Origin: Shimia thalassica
GTDB taxonomy: Bacteria > Pseudomonadota > Alphaproteobacteria > Rhodobacterales > Rhodobacteraceae
Direction of reading: 5' to 3'
Length of the DNA: 64,000 nt
NCBI RefSeq assembly: GCF_001458215.1
Contig: NZ_CYTW01000001.1
Location: forward strand, 2,108,001-2,172,000
The notes beneath the pieces are model-generated. The model searched no databases. It was not told the DNA's origin and saw only the letters and a program-made list of their open reading frames with translations. Below, piece after piece: positions 17,009 through 26,949 of this stretch. The position numbers were made by a program, and so were the translations under genes. Positions within the stretch are counted from its first letter, which is position 1. The number at the start of each line of letters is the position of its first letter.

Positions 17009-19168
17009 ATGCAGGAACCGGCCATTACAACCGATCTCATCGAAGCCCACGGATTGAAGCCCGACGAATACGAGCTGATCCTCGAGATCATCGGCCGCGA
17101 GCCAACATTTACCGAACTTGGTATTTTCTCGGCGATGTGGAACGAACACTGCTCGTATAAATCGTCGAAAAAATGGTTGCGTACGCTGCCAACCGACGGC
17201 CCTCAGGTGATCTGCGGCCCCGGCGAAAATGCCGGTATCGTTGACATCGGCGACGGCGACGCCGTGGTTTTCAAAATGGAAAGCCACAACCACCCGTCTT
17301 ATATCGAACCCTATCAAGGCGCGGCCACGGGCGTTGGCGGCATTCTGCGTGACGTCTTCACCATGGGGGCTCGCCCGATCGCGGCGATGAACTCTCTTTC
17401 CTTTGGCGAGACCAGCCACCACAAAACACGACAGTTGGTAAACGGTGTTGTGGAAGGTGTTGGCGGATACGGCAACTGTTTTGGTGTCCCGACCGTTGGC
17501 GGCGAAGTCCGCTTTCACCCTGCTTATAACGGCAACTGCCTTGTGAATGCCTTTGCTGCCGGGATCGCAAAAAGCGACGCAATTTTCTATTCCGCCGCAT
17601 CGGGCATCGGAATGCCGGTTGTTTACCTTGGTGCGAAAACCGGCCGTGACGGTGTGGGAGGTGCAACCATGGCTTCGGCAGAGTTTGACGACACCATCGA
17701 AGAAAAGCGACCAACCGTTCAGGTGGGTGACCCCTTCACAGAAAAACGCCTGATGGAAGCCACGCTCGAACTGATGCAAACCGGCGCCGTGATCTCGATC
17801 CAAGACATGGGTGCGGCTGGTCTGACCTGTTCGGCTGTGGAAATGGGCGACAAGGGCAAACTGGGCGTCAAGCTCAACCTCGAAGATGTACCCCAGCGTG
17901 AAGACAACATGACAGCCTACGAGATGATGCTGTCAGAATCCCAAGAACGCATGCTGATGGTTCTGAACCCGGAACTCGAAGCAGAAGCCCGCGCGGTTTT
18001 CGAAAAATGGGATCTGGATTTTGCCATCGTAGGTGAAACACTGGCAGAAGACCGGTTCCTGATCCTGCACAACGGCGAGGTCAAAGCCGATCTGCCATTG
18101 TCGCCACTGTCAGGCCGCGCACCAGAATACGACCGCCCATGGATCCCCACACCCGAGGCTGAAGAACTGGCCGATGTACCACAGATCGATCCGATTGACG
18201 GTCTGAAAGGTCTGATTTCCTCGCCGAACTATGCAGGCAAACAATGGGTCTACGAACAGTATGACACCATGGTTATGGCCGACAGTGCCCGCCTGCCCGG
18301 TCAAGGCGCCGGAATCATCCGCGTGCATGGCACCGACAAAAAGCTGGCCTTCACCAGCGACGTGACCCCGCGCTATGTCAAGGCAAACCCGATTGAGGGC
18401 GGCAAACAGGCCGTTGCCGAAGCTTATCGCAACCTCACAGCCGTTGGCGCCACACCTCTGGCATCGACCGACAACCTCAACTTCGGCAACCCCGAAAAGC
18501 CCGAGATCATGGGCCAGTTTGTTGGTGCGATCAAAGGTATCGGTGAAGCCGTTGCTGCGCTGAACATGCCCATCGTGTCGGGCAACGTGTCGCTCTATAA
18601 CGAAACAGACGGGTCCGGCATCCTGCCCACTCCGACAATCGGGGCCGTTGGTCTGATTGCCGCCGACGAAGAGCCGATCAACGATCTGGCCCGCGACGGC
18701 CACGTTGCACTTGTCATCGGCGAAACAACCGGACACCTGGGCCAATCCGCCCTTTTGGCCGAGGTTTTCAACCGCGAAGAAGGCGACGCGCCTGCGGTCG
18801 ATCTTGACGCGGAAAAACGCAATGGTGACTTTGTCCGCGCCAACCGCGACTGGATCAAGGTGTGTACCGATCTGAGTGATGGTGGCCTTGCACTGGCGGC
18901 ATTTGAAATGGCCGAAGCCGCTGGAGTCGGTGTTCAACTCGACAGCGATGATACGGCCTTCCTGTTTGGCGAAGATCAGGGCCGCTATCTGGTTGCCTGT
19001 AACTTTGATCAGGCCGAAGCCCTGATGATCAATGCCGGTCAAGCGGGTGTGACAATCACATCCGTTGGCAAGTTCACGGGTGACATGGTCTGGATGGGCA
19101 ACAGTTCGGCATCTCTTGAAGAGCTGTCACAGCAGTTCCGCAGCGCTTTTGCTGATGCGGTTGCCTGA
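17009..19168 (+). CDS. purL: Phosphoribosylformylglycinamidine synthase subunit PurL
   Basis: ATP-dependent fourth step of purine synthesis (FGAR to FGAM). The 719-residue protein is the small PurL form that needs separate PurS and PurQ partners, which are not in the window. It shows [15 protein letters not shown] with its catalytic His, the nucleotide/phosphate segment [15 protein letters not shown], and the repeated ATP-grasp-like halves with [13 protein letters not shown] and [17 protein letters not shown]. The start at 17009 (MQEPAI) matches the usual Roseobacter N terminus and has TAGGA upstream; a second ATG at 16982 would add nine residues. A terminator lies at 19197. Confidence 0.96.
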   Translation: MQEPAITTDLIEAHGLKPDEYELILEIIGREPTFTELGIFSAMWNEHCSYKSSKKWLRTLPTDGPQVICGPGENAGIVDIGDGDAVVFKMESHNHPSYIEPYQGAATGVGGILRDVFTMGARPIAAMNSLSFGETSHHKTRQLVNGVVEGVGGYGNCFGVPTVGGEVRFHPAYNGNCLVNAFAAGIAKSDAIFYSAASGIGMPVVYLGAKTGRDGVGGATMASAEFDDTIEEKRPTVQVGDPFTEKRLMEATLELMQTGAVISIQDMGAAGLTCSAVEMGDKGKLGVKLNLEDVPQREDNMTAYEMMLSESQERMLMVLNPELEAEARAVFEKWDLDFAIVGETLAEDRFLILHNGEVKADLPLSPLSGRAPEYDRPWIPTPEAEELADVPQIDPIDGLKGLISSPNYAGKQWVYEQYDTMVMADSARLPGQGAGIIRVHGTDKKLAFTSDVTPRYVKANPIEGGKQAVAEAYRNLTAVGATPLASTDNLNFGNPEKPEIMGQFVGAIKGIGEAVAALNMPIVSGNVSLYNETDGSGILPTPTIGAVGLIAADEEPINDLARDGHVALVIGETTGHLGQSALLAEVFNREEGDAPAVDLDAEKRNGDFVRANRDWIKVCTDLSDGGLALAAFEMAEAAGVGVQLDSDDTAFLFGEDQGRYLVACNFDQAEALMINAGQAGVTITSVGKFTGDMVWMGNSSASLEELSQQFRSAFADAVA

Positions 19169-19196
19169 TCAACAGGCCCGCAGGCTCAAAAATGAC

Positions 19197-19224
19197 AAAG
19201 GCAGGTGCATCGCGCCTGCCTTTT
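19197..19224 (+). terminator. Rho-independent terminator after purL
   Basis: AAAGGCAGGTGC pairs with GCGCCTGCCTTT (one G-T wobble) around a 3-base loop and is followed by further T. Confidence 0.85.
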
Positions 19225-19398
19225 GGCTTTTCCCATGTGTTTTGCCTATCCCCGTTGTCCGGCAAGCATAAATTCCAAATATGGGGGCTGGTACTCTGAC
19301 AGGCTTTGCACATGCCGATTTGCTTTGTTTACCGCGATCTGCTTGCACAGGCCTCTTGTCGGCCCTAAATTCAAATGAACACCAATACGGAGATAGCA

Positions 19399-19626
19399 AT
19401 GCTTCTTGCTTCTGATATCGAGGCCATGATCCGCGAAGGTTTCCCTGACGCCAAGATCACGGTTATGGGCGACGACGGCCAGCACTTTTCTGCTGAAGTC
19501 ATCGACCAGAGCTTTACCGGCAAAAGCCGCATTCAGCAGCAGCGCGCGGTAAACGCGACGCTGAAAACCGCGATTGACAGCGGACGTTTGCATGCCCTTG
19601 CGCTGACCACCAAGGCACCAGAGTAA
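19399..19626 (+). CDS. BolA-family protein
   Basis: A 75-residue BolA/IbaG-type protein. BolA proteins bind monothiol glutaredoxins through a shared 2Fe-2S cluster and take part in iron-sulfur or iron homeostasis. The family pattern is seen in EAMIREGFPDAKITVMGDD, QHFSAEVIDQSFTGKSRIQQ and the C-terminal LHALALTTKAPE. The start at 19399 follows CGGAGATAGCA; an in-frame ATG at 19375 would add eight residues. The gene is coupled to the next small gene by a one-base stop/start overlap (TAATG) and lies in one operon with grxD, the expected partner. Confidence 0.9.
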   Translation: MLLASDIEAMIREGFPDAKITVMGDDGQHFSAEVIDQSFTGKSRIQQQRAVNATLKTAIDSGRLHALALTTKAPE

Positions 19627-19859
19627 TGAACACCGCCCTTCTGATCGTGGGCGTCGTGATCCTTTTGCTGGTTTTGGCAATTGGAAGCGAGGCTTACTTC
19701 AGAGGGCAGAAATACCGCCCCTTGTCCCAGTCCCGACCCAAGAAGGTTTCGAAACTGGTCGCCGGACAACACGCAACAGACACCTCCCTTCTTCAAGACG
19801 TTCTTGAGGAAAGAGCGCGCCAGAGCACGGCGCAGACGCATAAGGAAACGCGCAAATGA
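19626..19859 (+). CDS. Small single-pass membrane protein between bolA and grxD
   Basis: A 77-residue protein of no recognised family. One strong membrane helix lies at residues 4-22 ([19 protein letters not shown]) and is followed by a basic, polar tail with [13 protein letters not shown] and a helical [10 protein letters not shown] end. The gene overlaps bolA by one base upstream and grxD by four bases downstream (ATGA), so translation of all three is coupled. This placement suggests, but does not prove, a membrane-linked role with the BolA-glutaredoxin pair. Confidence 0.75.
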   Translation: MNTALLIVGVVILLLVLAIGSEAYFRGQKYRPLSQSRPKKVSKLVAGQHATDTSLLQDVLEERARQSTAQTHKETRK

Positions 19860-20218
19860 GCGATGCAAAAACGCAAATCGACGAAACCGTCAAAGCCAAT
19901 GATGTTGTGCTTTTCATGAAAGGCACCAAAGACATGCCGCAGTGTGGCTTTTCAAGCCGTGTGGCTGGCGTATTGAACTACATGGGCATCGACTTTGCCG
20001 ATGTGAATGTTCTGGCCGACGACGAACTCCGCCAGGGCATCAAAGACTATTCCGATTGGCCAACAATTCCGCAGCTTTACATCAAGGGCGAATTTGTCGG
20101 CGGATGTGACATCATCACCGAAATGACCCTCTCTGGCGAGCTGGACACGATGTTTGAAACCAACGGGGTCTCGTTCGACAAAGAAGCCGCTGATCGCATC
20201 CGCGAAGCCAACGCTTAA
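19856..20218 (+). CDS. grxD: Monothiol glutaredoxin Grx4-type
   Basis: Iron-sulfur-cluster-carrying glutaredoxin of 120 residues. The monothiol active site CGFS is at residues 30-33, inside [15 protein letters not shown]. The glutathione-binding WPTIPQLYI and GGCDI motifs follow. It is expected to bridge a 2Fe-2S cluster with itself or with the BolA protein encoded two genes upstream. It is the third gene of the bolA operon, and the next ORF starts six bases after its stop. Confidence 0.96.
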   Translation: MSDAKTQIDETVKANDVVLFMKGTKDMPQCGFSSRVAGVLNYMGIDFADVNVLADDELRQGIKDYSDWPTIPQLYIKGEFVGGCDIITEMTLSGELDTMFETNGVSFDKEAADRIREANA

Positions 20219-20224
20219 TACGTC

Positions 20225-20665
20225 ATGACAAAAGTGATCGCGAGACTCTGGTACACGCCCGGGTCTCGCATTGTTTCCCTCGACCTGTTACAGCGTCGCC
20301 TGTCCGAGAATCTGGGATGTTCGGTTGAAAAAACCGAGACCTCGGATCTTCGCATCACGGCCCCTGCATCTCTTCTGGTGCGCTTGCAAAACGATGATAA
20401 AGTCGCGCTGGAAGCCTCTGAATTATCAAAACAAATTCGGAGCGCGAGCAATCTCAAGCCAGCTTCTGACAAGTTGAACAAGGCCACCCGACGCCTCGAT
20501 TTTGGCGCGCAAGATGACTGTGATCCGCAAGATCCGCAGATCAAGGGTATCCTGACCGGTCTCACCAGCGGACTGGATGGTGTGCTTGAGGATTGTGTTA
20601 ACGGGCGGCTGTCGATTGCGCCGCGCGCTAAAAAGTCATTTATGCAGAAACTTCTGCGGCGCTAG
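20225..20665 (+). CDS. Conserved-looking hypothetical protein downstream of grxD
   Basis: A 146-residue cytoplasmic-looking protein with no signal peptide or membrane helix. I do not recognise the family. The N-terminal half (KVIARLWYTPGSRIVSLDLL) looks like a small alpha/beta unit; the middle is charged, and the C terminus is strongly basic (APRAKKSFMQKLLRR). Two cysteines occur in DDCDPQD and EDCVNGR. It starts six bases after grxD and is probably the last gene of that operon. Its stop codon shares the four bases CTAG with the stop of the converging gene at 20662. Confidence 0.7.
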   Translation: MTKVIARLWYTPGSRIVSLDLLQRRLSENLGCSVEKTETSDLRITAPASLLVRLQNDDKVALEASELSKQIRSASNLKPASDKLNKATRRLDFGAQDDCDPQDPQIKGILTGLTSGLDGVLEDCVNGRLSIAPRAKKSFMQKLLRR

Positions 20666-21000
20666 GACCCCATTTCCCGACACTTGTCGAGAACTGTGGT
20701 TTCACCTTCGGATGTTTCGCGCGACAGGATCGCCTCTTTGCCCTTGGTGTGCCACACATATCCATAGGGCACTTCCGAGTACCGCACACCGGACGCAGCC
20801 GGTGTTACGGACAGGCCTGCCAGTTGATCCTGATAGTGCAAGACCACCGCCGCATCTTCACCGGTTCCGACATAGATCGCCATGATCTTTGCCGCGCCAT
20901 CGCAAGTGTAAGACGCAGTGCGCATATCAATCGCGAACGCGGGGGCAGCCAACAAAAGCAGCCCCCCTGCCATGACCATCGCCTTGGACAGTGATCCCAT
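20662..21000 (-). CDS. MliC/PliC-like C-type lysozyme inhibitor, exported
   Basis: A 112-residue protein with a signal peptide (AAPAFA-IDM) and a mature domain of MliC pattern: YTCDGAAKIMAIY at the start, SGVRYSEVPYGYVWHTKGKEAIL in the middle and a final Cys in LDKCREMG that would pair with the first. The SG(A/V)RY and W-KG-A segments are the family signature that inserts into the lysozyme active site. There is no lipobox, so it is probably a soluble periplasmic (PliC-like) form. The ATG overlaps the zapA stop by one base (TGATG), so it is the third gene of the zauP-zapA transcript. Confidence 0.72.
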   Translation of the reverse strand: MGSLSKAMVMAGGLLLLAAPAFAIDMRTASYTCDGAAKIMAIYVGTGEDAAVVLHYQDQLAGLSVTPAASGVRYSEVPYGYVWHTKGKEAILSRETSEGETTVLDKCREMGS

Positions 21001-21395
21001 CAAACAGACGCCTTCTCTTCTACAGAGGCTGCCAAAGCTTCGGCACGGGCGGCAAGTTCTGCCAATGTATCCGTCACTTCGGGCGGGATAACCGCCACCT
21101 GAATTTTCTCAGGCTCGGGCGCAGGTTGGTTCTGCAACGCTTCCAGTTCTTGCTGTTTAGTCGCCAGTTCGGCCTCCAGTTCGCGCAAACGGTCTTCGAC
21201 ACCGGCCGTCTTGTCCGCCAGCATCAGGCCCGCCATCAACAGCATACGTGCTTCGGGAATGCGACCAATCTGCGAGGTCAAAACCTGGGCTTCGTTGTCC
21301 AGCATCTTTGCTGCGGATTGCAAGAAGTGCTGTTCGCCTTCCTGACAGGCCACTTCGAACACACGGCCACCGATATGAATTTCGACTTCAGCCAT
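21000..21395 (-). CDS. zapA: Cell division protein ZapA
   Basis: Z-ring-associated protein of 131 residues. The ZapA globular start VEIHIGGRVFEVACQEGEQHFL is followed by the helix with MLLMAGLMLADK and a coiled coil (DRLRELEAELATKQQELEAL). The C-terminal tail of about 35 residues is longer than in E. coli ZapA. The start at 21395 is supported by AAGGAAG upstream, whereas an extension to 21422 is not. It overlaps the coiled-coil gene upstream by eight bases and the lysozyme inhibitor gene downstream by one. Confidence 0.9.
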   Translation of the reverse strand: MAEVEIHIGGRVFEVACQEGEQHFLQSAAKMLDNEAQVLTSQIGRIPEARMLLMAGLMLADKTAGVEDRLRELEAELATKQQELEALQNQPAPEPEKIQVAVIPPEVTDTLAELAARAEALAASVEEKASV

Positions 21396-22125
21396 CTTGA
21401 GCTTCCTTTTCCTGCGCGTCATCGTTCAGCATCGGACGCAAAGCACCCATGATGACGTCCATCTCGGCCAATTCGACTTCACGCTCGGCCTTGAGATTGC
21501 TCAGTTCAGCCTGAAGCGCCTTGTTGACCAGAGTGTGATCCGGCAACTGCTTCTCGGTCGCTTCACGCAACAGGTTGTTGGCTTCACGCAGCTGACGGCT
21601 GGTGATGCGCAGGCGCCGAATGCGCTTGGACAGGTGATTGATGACATCTCGGTTTTCATCAAGATCAAGCGTCGGAGCCGCCGGTTCCTCCGGGGCAGCC
21701 TCGGGGACCTGATTTGCGGCTTCTTGCGCGGCAGCTTCGGCCTCGCTCAGGGCCGCTTTGGCGTCTTCGATCTCTTGCCGGGCCTTTTCAAGATCTGAAA
21801 CGGCCTGGGCCGCTTCGGCTTGCGCTGACTCGGCAACGGTTTGGGCCGCTTCCAGTTCCGCCTGACCGGCATCAACATAGCTGCGCGACACCTCGATTTC
21901 AGACTCGAGAGACTTCACGGTCTCTTCAAGCGATTCCTGACGCAAAACCAACGCGCGGTTTCGTTCCTGCATTTGCTCCGTGGCCAACCGCTCGTCCTCG
22001 AGCTGTTGTTGCAATGTTTCCATTTCACCAGCGTCGGCGGCTCCTCCCGGAAGCTCTTCAAGGCTGCGACCAATCCGGTCCATTGCAGCACTGATCCTGC
22101 TTTCGAGGTCGCTTATTTCACTCAT
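21388..22125 (-). CDS. Coiled-coil protein upstream of zapA, probable ZauP
   Basis: A 245-residue, very acidic, almost entirely helical protein. A heptad-rich coiled coil runs from about residue 5 to 145 (for example [20 protein letters not shown]), then a proline/alanine linker ([17 protein letters not shown]), then a conserved C-terminal domain [20 protein letters not shown] to the end. In Caulobacter a coiled-coil protein encoded just upstream of zapA, ZauP, works with ZapA to focus the Z-ring; order, overlap and architecture here match. The start at 22125 has AAAGGA at good spacing; the ATG at 22134 has it immediately adjacent and is unlikely. Confidence 0.68.
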   Translation of the reverse strand: MSEISDLESRISAAMDRIGRSLEELPGGAADAGEMETLQQQLEDERLATEQMQERNRALVLRQESLEETVKSLESEIEVSRSYVDAGQAELEAAQTVAESAQAEAAQAVSDLEKARQEIEDAKAALSEAEAAAQEAANQVPEAAPEEPAAPTLDLDENRDVINHLSKRIRRLRITSRQLREANNLLREATEKQLPDHTLVNKALQAELSNLKAEREVELAEMDVIMGALRPMLNDDAQEKEAQDG

Positions 22126-22326
22126 CAGCCTCATCCTTTAGTTGCGAGCGCCGGGCCTATCCCCTGCCCGTTCACCGCTCGATCTTAGATCTTCAATCCA
22201 ATTTGCCACCGGAATGCGCAAGACACAAATACAAAGCACGAATCGGCTGGCTGCGGACTCTCGCCGATTTTACCCAATGGAAGGCCAAATTGCGCCCCCT
22301 TTACCCTATCTGGGCCCCAAGTTGGC

Positions 22327-22354
22327 TTGATATTCGCACCGAGCCTGCTATTGA
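22327..22354 (+). promoter_or_regulatory. Candidate promoter of tkt
   Basis: TTGATA and TATTGA are separated by 16 bases, about 40 bases before the GTG start of transketolase, within the 269-base space shared with the divergent zauP operon. This is motif reading only. Confidence 0.35.
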
Positions 22355-22394
22355 GCAAAAAACTCCAAGCGACCAATCAAAGGAACACTCACCC

Positions 22395-24413
22395 GTGGAT
22401 ATCGCTGCCCTTCGTGAAAAGAACCCTGAACATTGGATGAAAGCAGCGGCGATCCGCGCTTTGACTCTGGATGCCGTTGCCGCTGCCAACTCCGGACACT
22501 CCGGAATGCCCATGGGCATGGCTGACGTAGCAACCGTCTTGTTCGAGAAACATCTCAAATTTGATGCGTCAGCACCAAAATGGCCAGATCGTGACCGTTT
22601 CATTCTCTCGGCCGGCCACGGCTCGATGCTGATCTATTCGCTTTTGCACTTGTGTGGTGACGCACAGGTCACGCTGGACCAGATCAAAAACTTCCGCCAG
22701 ATGGGCGCCCTGACTGCAGGCCACCCCGAAAACTTCCTTCTGGATGCGGTGGAAACCACAACCGGCCCGTTGGGTCAGGGAATCGCCAACGCCGTCGGCT
22801 TTGCCATGGCCGAGGAAATCCAGCGCGCACAATACGGTCGCAAGCTGGTTGACCACTATACCTATGCAATCGTCGGCGACGGCTGCCTGATGGAAGGCAT
22901 CAGCCAGGAAGCTATCGGTCTTGCCGGTCGTCACAGCCTTGGTCATCTGGTTGTGCTTTGGGACAACAACAACATCACTATCGATGGGTCTGTTGAACTG
23001 TCTGACCGCACGAACCAGGTTCAGCGCTTCCGCGCTTCCGGTTGGCACGTTCAGGAAATCGACGGCCATGATCCAGAAGCGATTGATGCCGCGATCGAAG
23101 CCGCCAAGAAAGCCAAAAAGCCATCGATGATCGCTTGCAAAACCCACATCGCACTGGGCCATGCGGCACAAGATACATCCAAAGGCCATGGCGCATTGAC
23201 CGACGCGGACCAGATGAAAGCCGCGAAAGAGGCGTATGGCTGGTCCTATGGTCCTTTTGAAGTGCCTGCCGACATCAAATCCCAGTGGGAAGCCATCGGC
23301 GCACGTGGTGCTGCTGACCGTGCAGCCTGGGAAGAGCGTTTTGCAGAAGCCTCCAAGCAAAAGCAGGACCGGTTCAACCGCGCTTATGCGCTCGACGTGC
23401 CCAAAAAGCTGTCGGCCGTTGTCAAAGCGCTGAAAAAGCAGATTTCGGAAGAAAAGCCTTCGGTTGCAACGCGCAAGTCGTCGGAAATGGCTTTGGCCGT
23501 TATCAACCCGATCATGCCGGAAACCGTTGGTGGTTCGGCTGATTTGACAGGGTCGAACAACACCAAGACCGAAGACCTTGGGGTATTTGACACCGACAAC
23601 CGCCGTGGCCGCTATGTGTATTGGGGCATCCGCGAACATGGAATGGCCGCTGCAATGAACGGCATGGCTCTTCACGGTGGCATTCGTCCCTACTCCGGTA
23701 CGTTCTTCTGTTTCACCGACTATGCGCGTCCTGCGATGCGTCTGGCCGCGTTGATGAAGATTCCAACCGTGTTCGTGATGACCCACGACTCGATTGGTGT
23801 TGGCGAAGATGGCCCGACACACCAACCGGTCGAGCATTTGGCGATCTGTCGTGCGACACCGAACACATATGTGTTCCGTCCCGCAGACACTGTTGAAACT
23901 GCCGAGGCATGGGAAGTTGCGATTTCCTCGAAGGAAACACCTTCGGTCATGGCGCTGACCCGCCAGAACCTGCCCACGCTGCGTACCGAGCACAAGCTCA
24001 AGAACATGTCGGCACAAGGTGCCTATGTTCTGGCCGAAGCCGAAAACAAGCGTCAGGTGATCCTGATCGCAACCGGCTCGGAAGTGTCGATTGCGATGGA
24101 CGCCAAGGCCAAGCTCGAGGCCGAAGGCATCGGAACACGTGTCGTTTCCATGCCGTGCATGGAGCTGTTCGCAGAACAGGACGAAGCCTATCGTCGTCGG
24201 GTTCTGCCTGCGGGTGCTGTGCGCGTTGGCGTCGAAGCCGCAGTGCGCCAAGGCTGGGATCAGTGGTTGCTTGGTGAGCGTGCACGTCCCGGCAAATCCG
24301 ATTTCGTCGGCATGGACCGCTTTGGGGCTTCTGCTCCGGCTGGTGAATTGTACGAGAAATTCGGCATCACAGCGTCTAACGTTGCAGAAAAAGCCAAAGC
24401 TTTGCTGAGCTAA
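22395..24413 (+). CDS. tkt: Transketolase
   Basis: Thiamine-diphosphate enzyme of the pentose phosphate and Calvin cycles that moves two-carbon units between sugar phosphates. The protein has 672 residues. The N-terminal TPP domain includes [11 protein letters not shown] and the metal-binding GDGCLMEG (about 161-168), and the pyrimidine domain includes YFCFTDY-like [17 protein letters not shown]. The C-terminal domain ends [17 protein letters not shown]. Translation probably begins at GTG 22395 ([10 protein letters not shown]), preceded by AAAGGAAC; the longer upstream frame does not resemble the family. A terminator follows. Confidence 0.95.
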   Translation: MDIAALREKNPEHWMKAAAIRALTLDAVAAANSGHSGMPMGMADVATVLFEKHLKFDASAPKWPDRDRFILSAGHGSMLIYSLLHLCGDAQVTLDQIKNFRQMGALTAGHPENFLLDAVETTTGPLGQGIANAVGFAMAEEIQRAQYGRKLVDHYTYAIVGDGCLMEGISQEAIGLAGRHSLGHLVVLWDNNNITIDGSVELSDRTNQVQRFRASGWHVQEIDGHDPEAIDAAIEAAKKAKKPSMIACKTHIALGHAAQDTSKGHGALTDADQMKAAKEAYGWSYGPFEVPADIKSQWEAIGARGAADRAAWEERFAEASKQKQDRFNRAYALDVPKKLSAVVKALKKQISEEKPSVATRKSSEMALAVINPIMPETVGGSADLTGSNNTKTEDLGVFDTDNRRGRYVYWGIREHGMAAAMNGMALHGGIRPYSGTFFCFTDYARPAMRLAALMKIPTVFVMTHDSIGVGEDGPTHQPVEHLAICRATPNTYVFRPADTVETAEAWEVAISSKETPSVMALTRQNLPTLRTEHKLKNMSAQGAYVLAEAENKRQVILIATGSEVSIAMDAKAKLEAEGIGTRVVSMPCMELFAEQDEAYRRRVLPAGAVRVGVEAAVRQGWDQWLLGERARPGKSDFVGMDRFGASAPAGELYEKFGITASNVAEKAKALLS

Positions 24414-24434
24414 CAACGACGTTACAGAATTGAG

Positions 24435-24460
24435 AGGGCGCCCTTTGGCGCCCTTTTTCT
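24435..24460 (+). terminator. Rho-independent terminator after tkt
   Basis: AGGGCGCC and GGCGCCCT form a perfect 8-bp stem with loop CTTT, followed by a T tract. Confidence 0.88.
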
Positions 24461-24479
24461 TGTCTCAAGGTGTTTACGA

Positions 24480-25025
24480 ATGAGAATTTTTGCCCCAATC
24501 TGTTGTGCCGCGCTTGCCCTGCTGATCTCTTGTGGCATGGCCTCTGCCGGGAAAATCACCTCGAGCACGCCCCAACCGGCCTATCCTCCGAAAGACTGGG
24601 TATTCATCGCTGATTTTCGGAATTTCCCTTATGAAATCCAGTGCCGCGAAGAAAACGGTAAAGGCACGGTCACCAAAAGTGGCTCAGGCAGCAACGTGTC
24701 TTACAAGGTCACCAATTTTGACGAGGCCGAAACCCTGATCTGTACCGTTCCCGGTGACCGGTCGTTCAAGCTGAATATGAAGTACCTTCTTGGATACGGA
24801 AACACCGAGCGGAAGATGGGCGCCGAGTACTTTGCTGGCGAAATCCGCAAGATCAACCTCAAGGTTCAATACCAAGGGCGCGGCACGACCTATCCTTCTT
24901 ACAAAGCGCATGTGAAGCTGTTCACCGTTTTTGGCAAAGAGCGGGTCATCTATTCCGCTCAGGACATGTTTGCCGCCTTCTTCCCCGAGCGCGCCAACCA
25001 GCCTGCAAGACGCTGGAAGCCGTAA
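24480..25025 (+). CDS. Exported protein of unknown function
   Basis: A 181-residue protein with an N-terminal signal (RIFAPICCAALALLISCGMASAG). Cleavage at ASA-G is expected, although LISC could also serve as a lipobox. The mature part is beta-rich and basic (KITSSTPQPAYPPKDWVF, TYPSYKAHVKLFTVFGKERV), with two cysteines near residues 55 and 88 that could form a disulfide. It ends with a basic RANQPARRWKP tail. No family is recognised. It starts 20 bases after the tkt terminator and stands alone, converging with the thioesterase gene. Confidence 0.72.
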   Translation: MRIFAPICCAALALLISCGMASAGKITSSTPQPAYPPKDWVFIADFRNFPYEIQCREENGKGTVTKSGSGSNVSYKVTNFDEAETLICTVPGDRSFKLNMKYLLGYGNTERKMGAEYFAGEIRKINLKVQYQGRGTTYPSYKAHVKLFTVFGKERVIYSAQDMFAAFFPERANQPARRWKP

Positions 25026-25068
25026 GTTACCCCGCCCCCATCAAGACTGGATCACAGCGTCCTGATCG

Positions 25069-25872
25069 TCACACAAAGATGATAACGGATTGCATCCCGT
25101 CGACGACAAGTTCGCCCTGCGTATTCCAGACCCGCATCACCTGTGAGCTGTAGCCGTTTCTGGCGGCGGACAGGTTTGTATCCATCATCCACCACCCGTC
25201 ACGGGTCGTGAGATCTTCGCGCATGAAATTGCAAATCCAGTTGACCGAGGAATTCGGACCGGGCCGTTTGCAGGTGGGAAACACCGCTGGTGGCAAAATA
25301 TCTGCGATCCCCAACAGATCCTCGAACGATCCCCGGCACGCCGGATCCTTGTGGCGCGCCCAGACCCGCGCATATCCACGCTCGGCCCCCATAAAGGGGC
25401 GATCCCCTTCAATCAGGCGCAGATCAAAGTTTTCAGCAAAGCGGATCGGCAGCTGCTTCATGGCGGGTGGGAAATAGGGCTCGGTGTCTTCGGGCGCCAG
25501 GGCGTCGGGCGCAGGAAGATCAGAAGACACATGGCTGTCCTGACTATGGCCAAAGGTAAAGGTCGCCACCGCAGCCGGTTTGCCGTCCACATCGCTGCGC
25601 ACAAAGACCGTTGTAATGTTCCGCCCTTGCCGCAACACCTCGACCGAGATTTGCGGTGGCGCCGTAACAGGGGCCGTGAAATTCACCATCACAGAGCGCA
25701 ACGGGGGCAGGTCCGGATACCTCAGACGTGCCGCACGCAGCAACAAGGCCGCCGTGAAACCGCCATAGGCAGTACGCCCCTGTTTCCAGTTCTCGGGAAC
25801 AGGCGCCGAATACACCCCGTCCTGTTCGGACAGGGCATCCATCACTTCGGTGAACGTCGCTTCTTTGATCAT
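25069..25872 (-). CDS. TesB-like acyl-CoA thioesterase family protein
   Basis: A 267-residue double-hotdog thioesterase. The N-terminal hotdog has GRTAYGGFTAALLLRAA, corresponding to the substrate-binding GG helix of TesB-like enzymes, and strands LRSVMVNFTAPV. The second hotdog shows CKRPGPNSSVNWICNFMRED and DTNLSAARNGYSSQVMRVWN. It is expected to hydrolyse acyl-CoA in the cytoplasm; chain length cannot be read. It is a monocistronic minus-strand gene between the exported protein and the DUF808 gene. Confidence 0.82.
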   Translation of the reverse strand: MIKEATFTEVMDALSEQDGVYSAPVPENWKQGRTAYGGFTAALLLRAARLRYPDLPPLRSVMVNFTAPVTAPPQISVEVLRQGRNITTVFVRSDVDGKPAAVATFTFGHSQDSHVSSDLPAPDALAPEDTEPYFPPAMKQLPIRFAENFDLRLIEGDRPFMGAERGYARVWARHKDPACRGSFEDLLGIADILPPAVFPTCKRPGPNSSVNWICNFMREDLTTRDGWWMMDTNLSAARNGYSSQVMRVWNTQGELVVDGMQSVIIFV

Positions 25873-25971
25873 GAGCCTATCTCTTCACGCTTTTGACCAA
25901 GCCTAGCTGCGCGTTTCCTCGCGCGCAGCAATTACCATCCGTCACAAACGTTTGAGAAAGGCGAGATCCGT

Positions 25972-26949
25972 TTAGTGAGAGGCGGGTTTCTCTTTGCGGA
26001 ACAGGCCGACCAGAGGCGAAATCACCTTGGTGGTAATCGGAATAAGCACAAAACCCAATGCCAGACCAAAGATCCCGTCCATTGTGGCCTTGGAAACCCA
26101 TTCGACAAAGCCTGTCCAGGCCTCGGGGACGGCATGACCAATGGCATAAGCCCAGTCATGAATGTGATGACCCAGCCAGCCAACGCCAAGCTGCTCCATG
26201 CCGTGGATCACAATCGACCCGCCAACCCACAACATCGCTGCCGTGCCCACAACGGTGAGAAGCTTCATGAACTTGGGCATGACCATAACAAGCCATCTGC
26301 CAAAGCCGCGCGTTATGGAGAAATTGCCATTTGCATTCAGCCACAGACCAAAGTCGTCCATTTTGACGATCAGGGCCACCGATCCGTAAACCGCCACCGT
26401 GATCCCGACACCGGCAACGGCCAATGTGGATGCTTCCATCCAGAAGTTGCTTTCGGGAATGGCCGCCAGAATGATTGTCATGATTTCTGCGGACAGGATG
26501 AAATCTGTTTTGATTGCGCCTGCCGCTTTTTCTTCTTCAAGATGTGCGGGATCGCCGGGCTTGTCTTCCTTGAAGACCTGATGCGCCTCTTCGTTATGGA
26601 AAAGGACATGAGCGATCTTTTCCGCCCCTTCAAAACAAAGATAGGCCCCGCCCAGCATCAAGAGCGGTGCAATCAATCCCGGAGCAAAATTTGCCAACAG
26701 CAGTGCTGCAGGTAACAAGATCAGCAGTTTGTTCTTGATAGATCCACGCGCGATTTTCCAGATGATCGGCAATTCGCGCTTTGCTTCAAAGCCATGGACG
26801 TACTTTGGTGTCACGGCGGCGTCGTCGATCACCGCCCCCGCAGCTTTTGCCCCGGCCTTGGCGGCCTGTGCCGCAACATCATCAATAGACGCAGCCGCCA
26901 CTTTGGCAATGGCTGCCACATCATCAAGCAAGGCCAACAAACCACTCAT
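25972..26949 (-). CDS. DUF808 family inner-membrane protein (YedI-like)
   Basis: A 325-residue membrane protein matching the DUF808/YedI family. The start SGLLALLDDVAAIAKVAAAS is followed by AAVTPKYVHGF and RELPIIWKIARGSIKNKLL, then five to six hydrophobic helices (for example LLILLPAALLLANFAPGLIA, TIILAAIPESNFWMEASTLA, GIFGLALGFVLIPITT). GGAYLCFEGAEK is highly characteristic. Molecular function is not known. No operon partner is evident. Confidence 0.9.
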   Translation of the reverse strand: MSGLLALLDDVAAIAKVAAASIDDVAAQAAKAGAKAAGAVIDDAAVTPKYVHGFEAKRELPIIWKIARGSIKNKLLILLPAALLLANFAPGLIAPLLMLGGAYLCFEGAEKIAHVLFHNEEAHQVFKEDKPGDPAHLEEEKAAGAIKTDFILSAEIMTIILAAIPESNFWMEASTLAVAGVGITVAVYGSVALIVKMDDFGLWLNANGNFSITRGFGRWLVMVMPKFMKLLTVVGTAAMLWVGGSIVIHGMEQLGVGWLGHHIHDWAYAIGHAVPEAWTGFVEWVSKATMDGIFGLALGFVLIPITTKVISPLVGLFRKEKPASH

